A stretch of 37,623 nt of DNA from Opitutaceae bacterium (GCA_024711005.1 JANJTQ010000223.1:1-37623), one strand, 5' to 3'. Positions 10,117-21,155 are shown, counted from the stretch's first letter. The notes: a model not told the origin generated them from the sequence alone. A program made the numbers and translations.

Positions 10117-10163
10117 TGACTAGTTACTGGAGCCTAGTTGCTAGAAGCCAGCGACTAAAAGCC
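10117..10163. repeat. Degenerate ~15-nt tandem repeat between infB and rbfA
   Basis: ACTAGTTACTGGAGC / CTAGTTGCTAGAAGC / CAGCGACTAAAAGC, three diverged units filling most of the 59-nt gap. Confidence 0.6.
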
Positions 10164-10169
10164 ATGAAT

Positions 10170-12674
10170 TCAGAGCGAGGCGCGGACCTTTTGAATCTCG
10201 TAACACTCGATGACGTCGCCGATTTCGTAACCGTTGAAGTCGCCGAGCTTGATGCCGCATTCGATACCGGCACGGACCTCGTTGGCGTCGTCCTTGAAGC
10301 GCTTGAGCGTGCTGACCTTGCCTTCGAAGATGATCTCCTTCTTGCGACGCAGACGAGCGGAGGCGTTGCGCGTGATCTTGCCTTCGGTAACGAGACAGCC
10401 GGCCACGAAACCCTTGGCGAGCGGGAACGTCGCGCGCACTTCGGCGGCGCCGGTTTTGTTCTCCTTGAGGTCGGGATCGAGCATGTCGGCCATCATATCG
10501 CGGACCTTGTCGGCCAGCTCATAGATGATGCCATAGGTCTCGATGCGCACACCGTGATGCTTGGCGACGGCGGTGACGCCATTCTCCAGCTTGGTATTGA
10601 AGCCCACCACGACCGCGCCGGCGGCGCTGGCCATGAGAATGTCGGTCTTGGAAACGAGCCCCACCTCGATCGAAACAATCTCGATCGAGACCTTGTTGCT
10701 CTTGATGTTTTCGAGAACGTTGCGCACGGCCTCGGTCGAGCCGAACACGTCGGTCTTGACGATGAGTTTGAGAACCTTCGCCTGGGTGGCGGCAATGTTG
10801 GCGAAAAGACTCTCGACGGAGACTTCCTTGGGCGCGGCGTCGGCGGCGCCGACATTCTTGCGGATCAGGTGCTCGGCCTCTTCGGCGAGCTTTTCGGCTT
10901 CGCGGGCATTCTTGGCGGACTTGAACTCGGCTCCGCTGTCGGGCGCCCCCGACCAACCAATCACGCGCACCGGGGTGGCGGGAGGAGCCTCTTTGAGATT
11001 CTTGCCGGCGTCGTCGAACATCGCGCGGACTTTCGCCCAATGGGGACCGCATACGATGGAATCACCCACACGCAGCGTGCCACGCTGCACAATGACCGTG
11101 GCGAGCGGGCCGCGACCGACCTCGATCTGCGACTCGATGATGACACCACTGGCCTCGGTTTTCGCGTTGGCCTTGAGTTCCAGCACGTCCGCCTGAAGGA
11201 GAATCATGTCCAGCAGATCGGTCACACCGGTTCCCTTGATCGCGGAAACGGGCACAGTGACGGTCTCGCCACCCCAGTCTTCGGGGGCGATGTTGCGCTC
11301 CTGCATCTGCTGCTTCACGCGTTCGATGTTGGCGCCCTTCACATCCATTTTGTTCACGGCGACCATCAGCGTGACACCGGCGTTTTGTGCATGCTTGAGG
11401 GCTTCGTCGGTCTGCGGCATGAAGCCGTCGTCGGCGGCAACCACAAGGACGGCGATGTCGGTGACGTCGGCGCCGCGGGCGCGCATCTTGGTGAATGCAG
11501 CGTGTCCCGGAGTGTCGAGGAAGGTGATCTTGCGGTCGGCGTGTTCGATTTGATACGCGCCGATGTGCTGGGTGATGCCACCCGTCTCGCCAGCGGCGAC
11601 GTCCGCCTTGCGGATGGCGTCGAGCAAGGAGGTTTTGCCATGGTCGACGTGGCCAAGAATACAGACGACGGGCGGACGCGGCGCGAGGTTCTGCATCTCG
11701 GCTTCGGCGGCGGCCTTTTCCTTGTTCTTGGCTTTTTCCTTGGCCGACTGCTGGGTCTGTTGCGCCGCTTCGCCGCGATGCTTGATCTCCAGCATGAAGC
11801 CGTGTTTCTCGGCAACCTTGATGGCGATCGGCTCCTCGATGGTTTGATTCATCGAGGCGAAAATTCCCATCTCCATAAGTTCGGAGATGAGTTTGAACGG
11901 CTTCATGCTCAGCGCAGTCGCGAAATCGCGGACGATGATCGGCGGCTTGAGATGGATGACCTTGATATCGCCCTCCGTGGTGATCGTGGCGGTCTGGGCA
12001 GGCGGAGTGGCCGGCATCGCGGGATTTCCGGGAGCGGACACGATGGCAGGCGGCGGTTTGGGCGCGCCGGGAATCGGCATCGGCGGGCGCGGAGCCGAGA
12101 CCGGCATGGGAGCGGACGACGCGGGCTTGGCAACGGGCGGCGGGAGCACCGGGGCCGGACGCGGAGCCGATATAGTCACCGGCGGGCGCACTGGGGCAGG
12201 CGCTGAAACGGGGGCGGGACGCGAGAGGGGAGGCACCGGAGCGGGCGATGTTGAAGGACGCGGGGGCGGGGCTTGCGGAACCGAGACAGGACGTGGAGCC
12301 GAGACGGGGGCGGCGGGAGCCGGTGCGGCCGGAGCGGGTTTCGGCGGCACGACCGGAGCGGGAGCGGGCGATAACGCCGCAGCTTGGGCGGCCTTCGCTT
12401 CTTCCTTCTCACGCAGGACGTCTTCGGCGCTCTTCACGGTTGGAATTTTGAACGGTGCTGGCGCGGCTTCGTGCGCTGGTTCGGCAACGGCGGGAGCGGC
12501 GGCGGCGGCCTTGGCGGCAAACTCTTTCTCGATCTCCTCTTCGTAGATCTTATTGAGCGTGCTGGACACCGATTTTGTCTCCGCAGAAACGAAGCCACGC
12601 TCCTTGAGCAAGGCCAACATTTCCTTGGCCTCCATGTTATGACGTTTGGCGAGTTCGTGAATGCGGATGCTCAT
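10170..12674 (-). CDS. infB: Translation initiation factor IF-2
   Basis: N-terminal [29 protein letters not shown]-domain [38 protein letters not shown]; long Pro/Ala/Ser-rich linker. Confidence 0.97.
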   Translation of the reverse strand: MSIRIHELAKRHNMEAKEMLALLKERGFVSAETKSVSSTLNKIYEEEIEKEFAAKAAAAAPAVAEPAHEAAPAPFKIPTVKSAEDVLREKEEAKAAQAAALSPAPAPVVPPKPAPAAPAPAAPVSAPRPVSVPQAPPPRPSTSPAPVPPLSRPAPVSAPAPVRPPVTISAPRPAPVLPPPVAKPASSAPMPVSAPRPPMPIPGAPKPPPAIVSAPGNPAMPATPPAQTATITTEGDIKVIHLKPPIIVRDFATALSMKPFKLISELMEMGIFASMNQTIEEPIAIKVAEKHGFMLEIKHRGEAAQQTQQSAKEKAKNKEKAAAEAEMQNLAPRPPVVCILGHVDHGKTSLLDAIRKADVAAGETGGITQHIGAYQIEHADRKITFLDTPGHAAFTKMRARGADVTDIAVLVVAADDGFMPQTDEALKHAQNAGVTLMVAVNKMDVKGANIERVKQQMQERNIAPEDWGGETVTVPVSAIKGTGVTDLLDMILLQADVLELKANAKTEASGVIIESQIEVGRGPLATVIVQRGTLRVGDSIVCGPHWAKVRAMFDDAGKNLKEAPPATPVRVIGWSGAPDSGAEFKSAKNAREAEKLAEEAEHLIRKNVGAADAAPKEVSVESLFANIAATQAKVLKLIVKTDVFGSTEAVRNVLENIKSNKVSIEIVSIEVGLVSKTDILMASAAGAVVVGFNTKLENGVTAVAKHHGVRIETYGIIYELADKVRDMMADMLDPDLKENKTGAAEVRATFPLAKGFVAGCLVTEGKITRNASARLRRKKEIIFEGKVSTLKRFKDDANEVRAGIECGIKLGDFNGYEIGDVIECYEIQKVRASL

Positions 12675-12725
12675 TAAGTAAGTAGCGGCTGAGAAAGGAT
12701 GGGAGATTGAAGGGCTCTGCGCGCT

Positions 12726-13955
12726 TTATTGCGCGCTGCTCACGCTGGCGATAATGGTGGCAGCCTCTTCGGAAGAGAACCCGGCGTCGACGAGATCGTC
12801 GGCACCGACGCCCTCGAAGGCGGCGGGGGAATTGATTCCGATCGCGACGAGACGCTCGGCGAGCGTCGCATCCAAACCGAAAGTCTTCACGAGTGTGTCG
12901 ATGGCGACCGCCCGAGGATCGGTGGAAACAGCGTGGAACTCTTCGATGTCCAGACGCCAGCCGATCAATCGGGAGGTTAAACGCGCATTCTGGCCTTTGC
13001 GGCCGATGGCGATTGCGAGGTCCTCGGTCGCAACCTTCAGCAGGATACGATGAGTCTTTTCATCGAGAATGATCTCGCGCGGCGCGGCCGGCTTGAGTGC
13101 CTCGATCACCATCTGCTTCGGGTCGGCAAAGTAGTTGATGATGTCGATCTTTTCGCCGTTGAGCTCGCGCACAATGGTCTTCACGCGAGCGCCACGGGCT
13201 CCAACGCAGGCGCCGACGGGATCGACCTTGGGGTCGGTACTGGTGACCGCAATCTTCGTACGATAACCGGGCTCGCGGGCGAAGGCCTCGATCTTGACGG
13301 TGCCATCGGCGATCTCGCCGACTTCGACTTCAAACAGACGGCGAACAAACTTCGGGCTGGCCCGGGTGAGCATCAACTCGGGGCCGCGCGGAGTGCTGTC
13401 AATGGAGAGCAGCAGGCAGCGGATGCGGTCGCCGGGCTGATATTCTTCGCCAGGGACCTGCTCTTTGCCGGAAAGGACGGCCTCGGCTTTGCCTAGGTCG
13501 ACGAAAATGTCGTTACGCTCTTTGCGACGCACCGTGCCAGTGACGATGTTGCCGACCATGTCCTTGAAGTCGTCGTAAATGCGGTCCTTCTCGAACTGGC
13601 GAAGTTTTTGCATCACGGCCTGGCGGGCGGTCTGCGCGGCAATACGCCCCAGTGTGGACGGATCGATCTCCTTTTCGAGAATCTCGCCGAGCTGGATGCC
13701 CGGCTGAATCGCCTGGGCCTTTTCGATGTGGATTTCGGCCCGGGGGTTGCTAACCGAGTCAACAACCTTAAGTAGCGTCCAGGCGTGGAGTTGTCCGTTT
13801 TTAGGGTTGATATCGATCTTGATATCCTGACCCGAGTTAACGCCTTTAAGCGCAGCGGTTTTGATTGCATTGACGATCGCCGCAATCATGTCGGCGCGAC
13901 CAATGCCCTTTTCTTTCTCCATGTATTCGAGAACTGAAAGAATTTCGCTGCTCAT
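12726..13955 (-). CDS. nusA: Transcription termination/antitermination factor NusA
   Basis: [35 protein letters not shown]1 and KH motifs ([40 protein letters not shown]); C-terminal HhH. Confidence 0.96.
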   Translation of the reverse strand: MSSEILSVLEYMEKEKGIGRADMIAAIVNAIKTAALKGVNSGQDIKIDINPKNGQLHAWTLLKVVDSVSNPRAEIHIEKAQAIQPGIQLGEILEKEIDPSTLGRIAAQTARQAVMQKLRQFEKDRIYDDFKDMVGNIVTGTVRRKERNDIFVDLGKAEAVLSGKEQVPGEEYQPGDRIRCLLLSIDSTPRGPELMLTRASPKFVRRLFEVEVGEIADGTVKIEAFAREPGYRTKIAVTSTDPKVDPVGACVGARGARVKTIVRELNGEKIDIINYFADPKQMVIEALKPAAPREIILDEKTHRILLKVATEDLAIAIGRKGQNARLTSRLIGWRLDIEEFHAVSTDPRAVAIDTLVKTFGLDATLAERLVAIGINSPAAFEGVGADDLVDAGFSSEEAATIIASVSSAQ

Positions 13956-14028
13956 AGGATATGTATTTGGGAAAAAAAAGGCGGGCCGAATGGCCCACCT
14001 TTTGGAAAGTGAACGTTGTTAGAAAGGA

Positions 14029-15345
14029 TCAAGGTAGCTTGCGCGGCAAAATCTTGTCAAGTCCCGCGCCGGTTGGAGGAGCCCCTTGCCCTTGCAAACG
14101 CGATTCATGGGCCAGCATCCAGCCTAACAAACCTTGAATTGGTCCCTGCGCAACCGGCCGAACACGTCCGTCGAATACGCCAAGCGCACGCAATACGCGC
14201 ACTCCCGCCGCCGGCGCGTCCCCGGCGAACCATCCGGTCCAGGCCGCCTCCAGCTCCAGCCCGGTCTCGGCCGTCCAAAGCGGCATGAAGCCATCTCCGA
14301 TCAAGTTGTCCAACCGGCTGCCGCTCAAGGCACCGCCGCAGACATCATCCTGCAAACGCGCACGCTGGTCGGTCAATCGCACCTTCCGCCGCCAATCTCC
14401 GGTGGATGTCGCCGCTTGGCTAACCGCCAATTCGCGAAGGCTGGAGCTGTCCCGCAGTCGCTCGGGCCAATTCGGTCGTGAGATGCACCACGCGGCGTAC
14501 TGGCGCAGGCGCAACCTCGGATGATTAAGGGGCCGCACTCCCTGCAAGCTCCAGCGTCCGGTCTCCGCAAGGATCTCAAAAATGCGCCCTGCGTCTACCC
14601 GTCCGCTTGCCCACTCGTTCAATGGCAACGCCGACGCCGCCGACAACATCGGGGCACGATTGAATCGATAACCAAGAATCTCCAGCGCCGCATGGTGACA
14701 CGCCCCCTCCCATCCCAGCCGCTTGATGCGCTCGCGGGCGAAATACACCTTGCTCCGCCACCGCTGCTCCGCCTGTGCCCGCAGCAGTGTATCCAGTTCT
14801 TGGTGACTGAGCGCCCCGAGAATTTCCTGCGCGTGATGCAGCGGTCGCCCCGCCAGCTGCTCCATGGCGTCCTCCTCGGCATATTCCTCCAGACCGTGGT
14901 GCAACAAGGGCAGCAGGCACAGCACGGGAATCGTCCGTCCGCCCGCGCCTCGCGTGCCGGTCTCGGCGCAGGGAAACAACACCACATGCAAAATCACGTT
15001 GTCGTAAGCGCTGTCGGTAAGGTGTCCGTGAGCGGCCCAATCTTTTGCATGGAGATGGAGCTCGACGTCCCCGGTGACCTCGCGGCCGGCAATCAACAAC
15101 CGCGCTTGGGCGAAATCCGGTCCGCCCAGATGATTCCAACGCCCGGGGTGCAGAATCTTCAACGCCCGTCCATCGGCCGTCCGTGCCCCCGCACTATCGA
15201 AATCACCGCGCTGCCAAATCTTCTGCAGCAACCGTTCGGGAAAGGAGAAGGCGCCATAAAGCCCCTGGACTTCGGCCACGGCATCGACGGGAGACAGGGT
15301 TGTTTCGTATTCATTCATGTGGACGGCGTCGCCAGTCATGTGCAT
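14029..15345 (-). CDS. DUF2851 family protein
   Basis: FSFPERLLQKIWQRGDFDSAGARTADGRALKILHPGRWNHLGGPDFAQARLLIAGREVTGDVELHLHAKDWAAHGH...YDNVILHVVLF. Start may be 15318. Confidence 0.8.
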   Translation of the reverse strand: MHMTGDAVHMNEYETTLSPVDAVAEVQGLYGAFSFPERLLQKIWQRGDFDSAGARTADGRALKILHPGRWNHLGGPDFAQARLLIAGREVTGDVELHLHAKDWAAHGHLTDSAYDNVILHVVLFPCAETGTRGAGGRTIPVLCLLPLLHHGLEEYAEEDAMEQLAGRPLHHAQEILGALSHQELDTLLRAQAEQRWRSKVYFARERIKRLGWEGACHHAALEILGYRFNRAPMLSAASALPLNEWASGRVDAGRIFEILAETGRWSLQGVRPLNHPRLRLRQYAAWCISRPNWPERLRDSSSLRELAVSQAATSTGDWRRKVRLTDQRARLQDDVCGGALSGSRLDNLIGDGFMPLWTAETGLELEAAWTGWFAGDAPAAGVRVLRALGVFDGRVRPVAQGPIQGLLGWMLAHESRLQGQGAPPTGAGLDKILPRKLP

Positions 15346-15871
15346 TTGCCCGATTCAGTCCAGCCACCTTTGCGGAAAGTCTTTGCTCGGCCCGGTCAAT
15401 CCGTGCCCGCAGATCGGCAAGAGGGACCCAAATCGCACCGGTTGCCTCGATGGTGTTGCGCTCGGCCTGATCGCCGGTGGCAACTTCACACAGCGCCGGG
15501 TCTGCCGAGCGACCGACCATTTGCTCAATGACATCATCGGCCGTGAGCGACGATGGTGTGTAGACCACGGCAAACGTCGCCTGCCGCGAAGGATGCTCGA
15601 CGACAATTTCCCGTCCTCGCCCATCCACGACCACCGTGACACGCATCGACTCCGCATCGTGGAGCGCTCCGAGTCGCTGGATTAATTGCGAGCGGGCCGC
15701 ATCTCGGTCCCGTTTCAACAAACCGCGCAACTCGGGCCATGCATGGAGCACATTGGCCGCGTCCACGAGCAGGTGTTTTTCAAATGCCACGATGTATCGT
15801 GAACGCCCCTTCGTCCGCGCAGCAATGCGGGAAACCGTGAAAACGTGCGTCACCATCGTTCGCTTGATCAT
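15311..15871 (-). CDS. NYN-domain (YacP-like) putative RNA-binding/ribonuclease protein
   Basis: KHLLVDAANVLHAWPELRGLLKRDRDAARSQLIQRLGAL...VTVVVDGRG...ADDVIEQMVG. ATG at 15871 chosen because the longer ORF start lies inside the tRNA-Ser gene. Confidence 0.8.
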   Translation of the reverse strand: MIKRTMVTHVFTVSRIAARTKGRSRYIVAFEKHLLVDAANVLHAWPELRGLLKRDRDAARSQLIQRLGALHDAESMRVTVVVDGRGREIVVEHPSRQATFAVVYTPSSLTADDVIEQMVGRSADPALCEVATGDQAERNTIEATGAIWVPLADLRARIDRAEQRLSAKVAGLNRANAHDWRRRPHE

Positions 15872-15916
15872 CGCCGGGCGGTTATCAATCACCCACGGCG
15901 CCCACTGGAAAGACGA

Positions 15917-16007
15917 TGGCGGAGGAGGAGGGATTCGAACCCCCGGTAAGCTTGCGCCTACGTCTGATTTCAAGTCAGGTGCCTTAAACCAACTCAGCCA
16001 CTCCTCC
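15917..16007 (-). tRNA. tRNA-Ser (TGA), CCA encoded
   Basis: Reverse complement GGAGGAGTGGCTGAGTTGGTTTAAGGCACCTGACTTGAAATCAGACGTAGGCGCAAGCTTACCGGGGGTTCGAATCCCTCCTCCTCCGCCA; long variable arm; CTTGAAA anticodon loop. Confidence 0.95.
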
Positions 16008-16143
16008 GTGGTTGCACTGCGAAGAAGTCAATCGAAGGCGGCATCACTGCAAGCCGGTAATTTGCCGAATTTAAACTACTGATGGCCGACGGGGAATTTC
16101 TCTTGAAAGCCGCTGCCATTCGCCAACATCAACCGCTTCAAAC

Positions 16144-17160
16144 ATGAAGAAAGCCCTTCTCACCGGTATCACAGGACAGGATGGATCGTATCTCGCCGAG
16201 CTGTTGCTCTCCAAGGGCTACGAGGTGCATGGCGTCATCCGTCGTGCGTCCACCTTTAACACCAGCCGCATCGATCACCTTTACAGCGACCCGCATGTCA
16301 ACGGCGTACGCTTGTTCCTGCATTACGGCGACCTCGCGGATTCGGTGCAGATGGTAAAACTCCTCTACCAGCTCCAGCCCGACGAGATCTACAATCTCGG
16401 AGCCCAGTCCCATGTTCGCGTTTCTTTCGATGTTCCTGAATACACAGGTGACGTCGTCGGCCTTGGCGCGCTGCGTATCCTGGAAGCGGTTCGCGAGGCG
16501 GGTCTGGTGGAACGCGTCCGTTATTATCAAGCCTCCTCCTCGGAGATGTTCGGCAAGGTGCAGGAAGTGCCCCAGACGGAGAAAACCCCGTTCTGGCCCC
16601 GTTCGCCTTACGGCTGCGCCAAGATGTATGCGTACTGGCTGACGATTAACTATCGCGAGTCCTACAATCTGCACGCCTCCAACGGCATTCTCTTCAATCA
16701 CGAATCACCCCGCCGCGGTGAAACCTTCGTCACCCGCAAGATCACCCGCGCCGTCGGTCGCATCAAACTCGGCCTGCAAGACTCGCTCTACCTCGGCAAT
16801 CTCGACGCGCAGCGCGACTGGGGGTACGCCAAGGAATACGTTGAGATGATGTGGATGATGCTCCAGCAGGACAAACCCGACGACTACGTGGTCGGCACCA
16901 ACGAAACCCACAGCGTGAAAGAGTTCTGCCAGGTGGCGTTTGCCCGCGCCGGTCTGGACTGGGAGAAGTACGTCAAATACGACCCCCGCTACGAGCGTCC
17001 CGCCGAAGTCGAGTTGCTCATCGGCGACGCGGCCAAGGCCAAAAAGCAACTCGGCTGGGAGCCCAAGGTTCGCTTCAAGGAACTCGTCGAGATCATGGTC
17101 GACCACGACCTCGAACTGGCCAAACGCGAGGCCCAGATCGCCAAGTTGCCCACGGCCTGA
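16144..17160 (+). CDS. gmd: GDP-mannose 4,6-dehydratase
   Basis: [46 protein letters not shown]...[44 protein letters not shown]. Confidence 0.97.
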   Translation: MKKALLTGITGQDGSYLAELLLSKGYEVHGVIRRASTFNTSRIDHLYSDPHVNGVRLFLHYGDLADSVQMVKLLYQLQPDEIYNLGAQSHVRVSFDVPEYTGDVVGLGALRILEAVREAGLVERVRYYQASSSEMFGKVQEVPQTEKTPFWPRSPYGCAKMYAYWLTINYRESYNLHASNGILFNHESPRRGETFVTRKITRAVGRIKLGLQDSLYLGNLDAQRDWGYAKEYVEMMWMMLQQDKPDDYVVGTNETHSVKEFCQVAFARAGLDWEKYVKYDPRYERPAEVELLIGDAAKAKKQLGWEPKVRFKELVEIMVDHDLELAKREAQIAKLPTA

Positions 17161-17283
17161 TCCACCCAATCGGGCAGCACGAAGGATCGGGGAAACGCCG
17201 GCCATCCAGGTTCAAAGCCGCAACATCCGGCCCGGCATTCTTCCCGATTCCCTCTCGCCCACTCCGCCTCACGTCTCCGTCCC

Positions 17284-18219
17284 ATGAAACTCTATATTGC
17301 AGGTCACAACGGAATGGTTGGCTCCGCCCTCGTGCGACGCCTCGAGCGCGAGCCCGGAGTCACGCTCGTGCTGCGCACGCGCAAGGAACTCGACCTCACG
17401 TCGCAAGCCGCCGTGGAGGCGTTCTACGCCGCCGAGAAACCCGACGTCGCGATCATCGCGGCCGCCAAGGTCGGCGGTATCCACGCGAACAATACGTACC
17501 CGGCCGACTTCCTTTACGAGAACCTCGCCCTCGCGGCCAACACCATCCACGGGGCCTACCGGCACGGAGTGAAGCGCCTGCTCTTCCTCGGCAGTTCGTG
17601 CATCTACCCGAAGCACGCCCCGCAGCCCATGCCCGAGAGCTGCCTGCTCACGAGCGAGCTCGAACCCACCAACGAGGCCTACGCCATCGCCAAAATCGCA
17701 GGCCTGAAGCTCGCGCAGTATTACCGCAAACAACACGGCGTGCTGTTTCACTCCGCGATGCCGACCAACCTGTACGGGCCGGGAGACAATTATCATCCGC
17801 AGAATTCGCACGTTCTTCCCGCCCTCATTCGCCGCTTCGACGAGGCGCGAGCCGCCGGCAAGTCCGAGGTCGTCGCGTGGGGCACCGGAACACCCAAGCG
17901 CGAATTTCTTCATGTCGACGATCTCGCCGACGCCTGCGCGTTCCTGCTGCGGCAGGAGAATCCGCCCGACTGGATCAACGTCGGCACCGGCACCGACGTG
18001 ACAATTAAAGAGCTCACCGAAACCGTGGCGGCCGTCACCGGTTTCGCGGGCAAAATCACGTGGGACGCTTCGAAGCCCGATGGCACGCCGCGCAAGCTCA
18101 TGGACGTGTCAAAACTCGCCGGACTCGGTTGGAGCTCCCGTATCTCCCTGCGCGAAGGTCTGCAGAAAACCTACGCCGCGTTCCAAGCCGAACGCGCCGC
18201 CGGAACGCTGCGAACCTAA
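17284..18219 (+). CDS. fcl: GDP-L-fucose synthase
   Basis: [21 protein letters not shown]...[63 protein letters not shown]. Confidence 0.97.
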   Translation: MKLYIAGHNGMVGSALVRRLEREPGVTLVLRTRKELDLTSQAAVEAFYAAEKPDVAIIAAAKVGGIHANNTYPADFLYENLALAANTIHGAYRHGVKRLLFLGSSCIYPKHAPQPMPESCLLTSELEPTNEAYAIAKIAGLKLAQYYRKQHGVLFHSAMPTNLYGPGDNYHPQNSHVLPALIRRFDEARAAGKSEVVAWGTGTPKREFLHVDDLADACAFLLRQENPPDWINVGTGTDVTIKELTETVAAVTGFAGKITWDASKPDGTPRKLMDVSKLAGLGWSSRISLREGLQKTYAAFQAERAAGTLRT

Positions 18220-18242
18220 GCGATCCGCAGCCTTCCGAACTA

Positions 18243-18298
18243 GGTGGCAGCGAGGCTGGGGTTTCTTTAGCCACCCGCCCACCAGCCTCGCTACCTCC
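18243..18298. repeat. Inverted-repeat element containing CGAGGCTGG...CCAGCCTCGCTACCTC
   Basis: CGAGGCTGG (18251-18259) / CCAGCCTCG (18282-18290), interleaved with GGTGGC (18243-18248) / GCCACC (18270-18275). Confidence 0.65.
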
Positions 18299-18314
18299 GC
18301 GACCATCTCTGAAC

Positions 18315-18337
18315 AAACGCGGCGTTCGACCGCGTTT
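18315..18337. terminator. Hairpin between convergent fcl and helicase genes (probable bidirectional terminator)
   Basis: AAACGCGG-cgttcga-CCGCGTTT perfect 8-bp stem. Confidence 0.65.
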
Positions 18338-18347
18338 GCTTTGAATT

Positions 18348-20987
18348 TCAAGCCGCCGGCTCGGCCTCTTCCGAAGCCTCCGTGAGCTGCACCAAATCGT
18401 GCAGCGACGAGAAATGCCGACTTAGATCGAAGTCGCCGCCCAAACCGCCCACCACGCGGTTGAACAAATCTTTTTTCGAGGCCTGCAATGCCTGGATGCG
18501 TTCCTCGATCGTGCCGGCCGTAACCATGCGATAGACAAAGACCGTGCTCTTTTGTCCGATGCGGTGCACGCGGTCCACCGCCTGCGCCTCGACCGCGGGA
18601 TTCCACCACGGGTCGAGCAGGAAAACGTAGTCCGCGGCATGCAAGGTGATACCGGTTCCGGCCGCCTTGAGCGAGACGAGCATCACGGCCGCGCCTTCGG
18701 CATTTTGGAACGATTGCACGGGCTTGAGGCGGTCCAGCGTCATGCCGGTGAGTTCGTAACGCGGCAGATCGGGGAAACTCTCCGCCAGCGCCGCGCGCAC
18801 CCGATCGAGCAACATCACGAATTGCGAAAAGATCACGACCTTGTGGCCGCTTCCAATGACCTCGGCGAGTTTCTCGACCAGCAACGTGATCTTGCCGGAA
18901 TCGGACAGCGGGGCCTTGAGCCAAGGCAACATGTCGGGGTCGCAGCAGACCTGGCGCAGACGCGTGAGGAGCGCGAGGAAACCAAAGGATTTTTCGCGCA
19001 TGGCCGCACCGACGTCGTCACCAAGGCGGTTGAGGCCTTCGGAGCAGATCTTCGCGTATTCGGTGCGCTGCACCTCGGTAAGCGGACAATGAAGGTCGAT
19101 CTCAACCTTCTGCGGCAGCTCGGTGGCCACTTCGTTTTTCGTGCGTCGCAGGATGAACGGAGCGAGTTGCGCGCGCAGGCGCTCCAACGTGCCGGAGCGA
19201 TCGGTGTTCAACGCCGCTTCGAAAATCACGCGCGAACCGAGCAGGCCCGGAAGAAGGAAGCGGAAGATCGACCAGAGATCGAGCTGACGATTTTCCAACG
19301 GCGTGCCGGTCAGCACAATGCGGTGACGGGCCCGGACGGCGAAGCACGTCTGCGTGATCTTGGCGTCCGGGTTCTTGATGAACTGGCCTTCGTCGAGGAC
19401 CGCGTAGGAGAACTCGTGCTGGCTCAGCAAGGCTCGGTGCTTGCGAAGCTGCGTGTAGCTCGCGAGCCAGATGACCGAGTCCTTGCGCGACGTGAAATCG
19501 TTGCCCGTCTTGAGCACGTCGACGGTGAGATGCGGATAAAAACGCAAAATCTCCTCGCGCCACACCGGCACCACGCTGGCGGGGCACACGATGAGACTCG
19601 GCCGGTCGTTCTGCGGACGTGACGCGAGCAGCGTGAGCACCTGGAGCGTTTTACCCAAGCCCATCTCGTCCGCGAGAAGCCCGTGGCAACCGACGTCGCA
19701 CAAGTGGTGCAGCCATTCGACCCCGCGACGTTGGTACGGCCGGAGCAATTCGGGCAGCGTCGGCGTGGCCGCGGTCATGGTGAGAACCTTCTGGCGCCAG
19801 GCCTCTAACTCGGGGGAAAGCGTGAGTTTGACGCGGCTGTCGCTGTAGAGGGAAAAAATCAGGTAGGGCGAAAGCTCGCCGGTGGTCCGCGCCTCGGCGG
19901 TCGTGCGATGCCAGGCGCTGATCGAGGCAAGTCGCTCGATCGGCAACGACACGATTCCGATACTCGGAATGATCACCGGGGAGGTGCCCAGTTTCGTGAG
20001 GATGGAAACCTCCTCGTCGGTGAGCAGACGTTCGCCGGCCTTGAAGATCCAGCGCAAGTCCAGCCCCTGCCCTTCGGACTTGCCCTTGCGCGTGGTGGCG
20101 ACGGCCTCGACGGAGATTTCCTTGGTGCCTTGGAGCAACATCAAGGACTGCTCGTCGAGTTCCACCGAGAAAAGTTTTTTCCAGGCCGGCAGCGTTGTGC
20201 GGAGAAAGTTCGGGATCTCGACCACGGAGCCAAGCACGTAGAGTCCGGTTTCCTGGTTGTATGCGAAGTGGGCCTTGCGTGCGTAGGCGGCGAGACCGAT
20301 CAACTTGGCGCGTTCGCTGGAACTGACCGCCGCGTGGCCATGGCCGGCGGCCTGCGCGGCCTGGCCGAGCGCAGGCACGCGCTTCTTGTCGGGGTTCACC
20401 CACTTCGCCTGAAACGTAAGACCGTCGGTCGTGGTGGTGAAAACGAGAATCAACGTGCGTGACGCGGCCCGGGCGGCTGCACCGGCGGGGGTACGACGCG
20501 AGCCGGCCGGAGCGCGCGCGGGTGTTGAGCGGGAGGCGACGGGCGCGGGCGAATGGCCGTTGGTGTGTGCCGCCGCGGATGCGTGCCCCGAGCCGACACC
20601 GTTGCCGTTCGTGGCCGGCATCGGTGACGCAGGGGGAAGGTCGTCGGGGAGCGGAGAGATTTCGTCGGCGACGAGTTCCTCAATTTCGTGCAATCCGGCG
20701 ACTGCCAGCGAATGAGCCAGATCGATGTCCGTGGACGAGGACCGCACGGAAACACCGTCAGCCGTCCACTCGATCACGGCGTATTCGTCCTTCTTGTCGA
20801 TGCGGCGATGAATAATCGCGTCAGAGGCGGTCAACTCAAGTTCGCGCACCTCGCCTTCGCGATAGATGCGGTGCCCTTCTTCCAACTGGGCATCGCTGAA
20901 GTGACGTTCCCAATCGTGTTCGAGTTTACCGAACCAGAATTCAAGGGACTGCGGGGTATAGACTCGTTTCGGGCCGTGCGTTTGCAT
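18348..20987 (-). CDS. SNF2/SWI2-family helicase with degenerate SWIM-like N-terminus
   Basis: LLADEMGLGKTLQVLTLLA, VLDEGQFIKNPDAKI, VLTGTPLENRQLDLWSIFRFLLPG, ILRRTKNEVATELPQK, FSQFVMLLDRV, DPWWNPAVEAQAVDRVHRIGQ. Confidence 0.94.
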   Translation of the reverse strand: MQTHGPKRVYTPQSLEFWFGKLEHDWERHFSDAQLEEGHRIYREGEVRELELTASDAIIHRRIDKKDEYAVIEWTADGVSVRSSSTDIDLAHSLAVAGLHEIEELVADEISPLPDDLPPASPMPATNGNGVGSGHASAAAHTNGHSPAPVASRSTPARAPAGSRRTPAGAAARAASRTLILVFTTTTDGLTFQAKWVNPDKKRVPALGQAAQAAGHGHAAVSSSERAKLIGLAAYARKAHFAYNQETGLYVLGSVVEIPNFLRTTLPAWKKLFSVELDEQSLMLLQGTKEISVEAVATTRKGKSEGQGLDLRWIFKAGERLLTDEEVSILTKLGTSPVIIPSIGIVSLPIERLASISAWHRTTAEARTTGELSPYLIFSLYSDSRVKLTLSPELEAWRQKVLTMTAATPTLPELLRPYQRRGVEWLHHLCDVGCHGLLADEMGLGKTLQVLTLLASRPQNDRPSLIVCPASVVPVWREEILRFYPHLTVDVLKTGNDFTSRKDSVIWLASYTQLRKHRALLSQHEFSYAVLDEGQFIKNPDAKITQTCFAVRARHRIVLTGTPLENRQLDLWSIFRFLLPGLLGSRVIFEAALNTDRSGTLERLRAQLAPFILRRTKNEVATELPQKVEIDLHCPLTEVQRTEYAKICSEGLNRLGDDVGAAMREKSFGFLALLTRLRQVCCDPDMLPWLKAPLSDSGKITLLVEKLAEVIGSGHKVVIFSQFVMLLDRVRAALAESFPDLPRYELTGMTLDRLKPVQSFQNAEGAAVMLVSLKAAGTGITLHAADYVFLLDPWWNPAVEAQAVDRVHRIGQKSTVFVYRMVTAGTIEERIQALQASKKDLFNRVVGGLGGDFDLSRHFSSLHDLVQLTEASEEAEPAA

Positions 20988-21155
20988 CCAACGTAAAAGG
21001 TCGAACGTAGGATGCGAAAAGGTGCGGGCAACCCTTAATTCACCACGGCGGAAAGTTCGATGAAAAGTGCCGCCGAATCAGTCTGTTGGGCGCAAACACC
21101 AAGAGTGCGAATCATCCGCGTTTACAGCTCCGCCCACCCTGATCGCATCCGCGTT

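Noticed and set aside
11887-12546. 219-aa Gly/Ala-rich + ORF resembling a PE-PGRS-like or collagen-like protein
   Set aside because: It is antisense to the Pro/Ala-rich linker of infB, which explains the composition.
15872-15973. N-terminal extension of the YacP-like ORF to 15973
   Set aside because: It lies within the tRNA-Ser gene; ATG at 15871 is more plausible.
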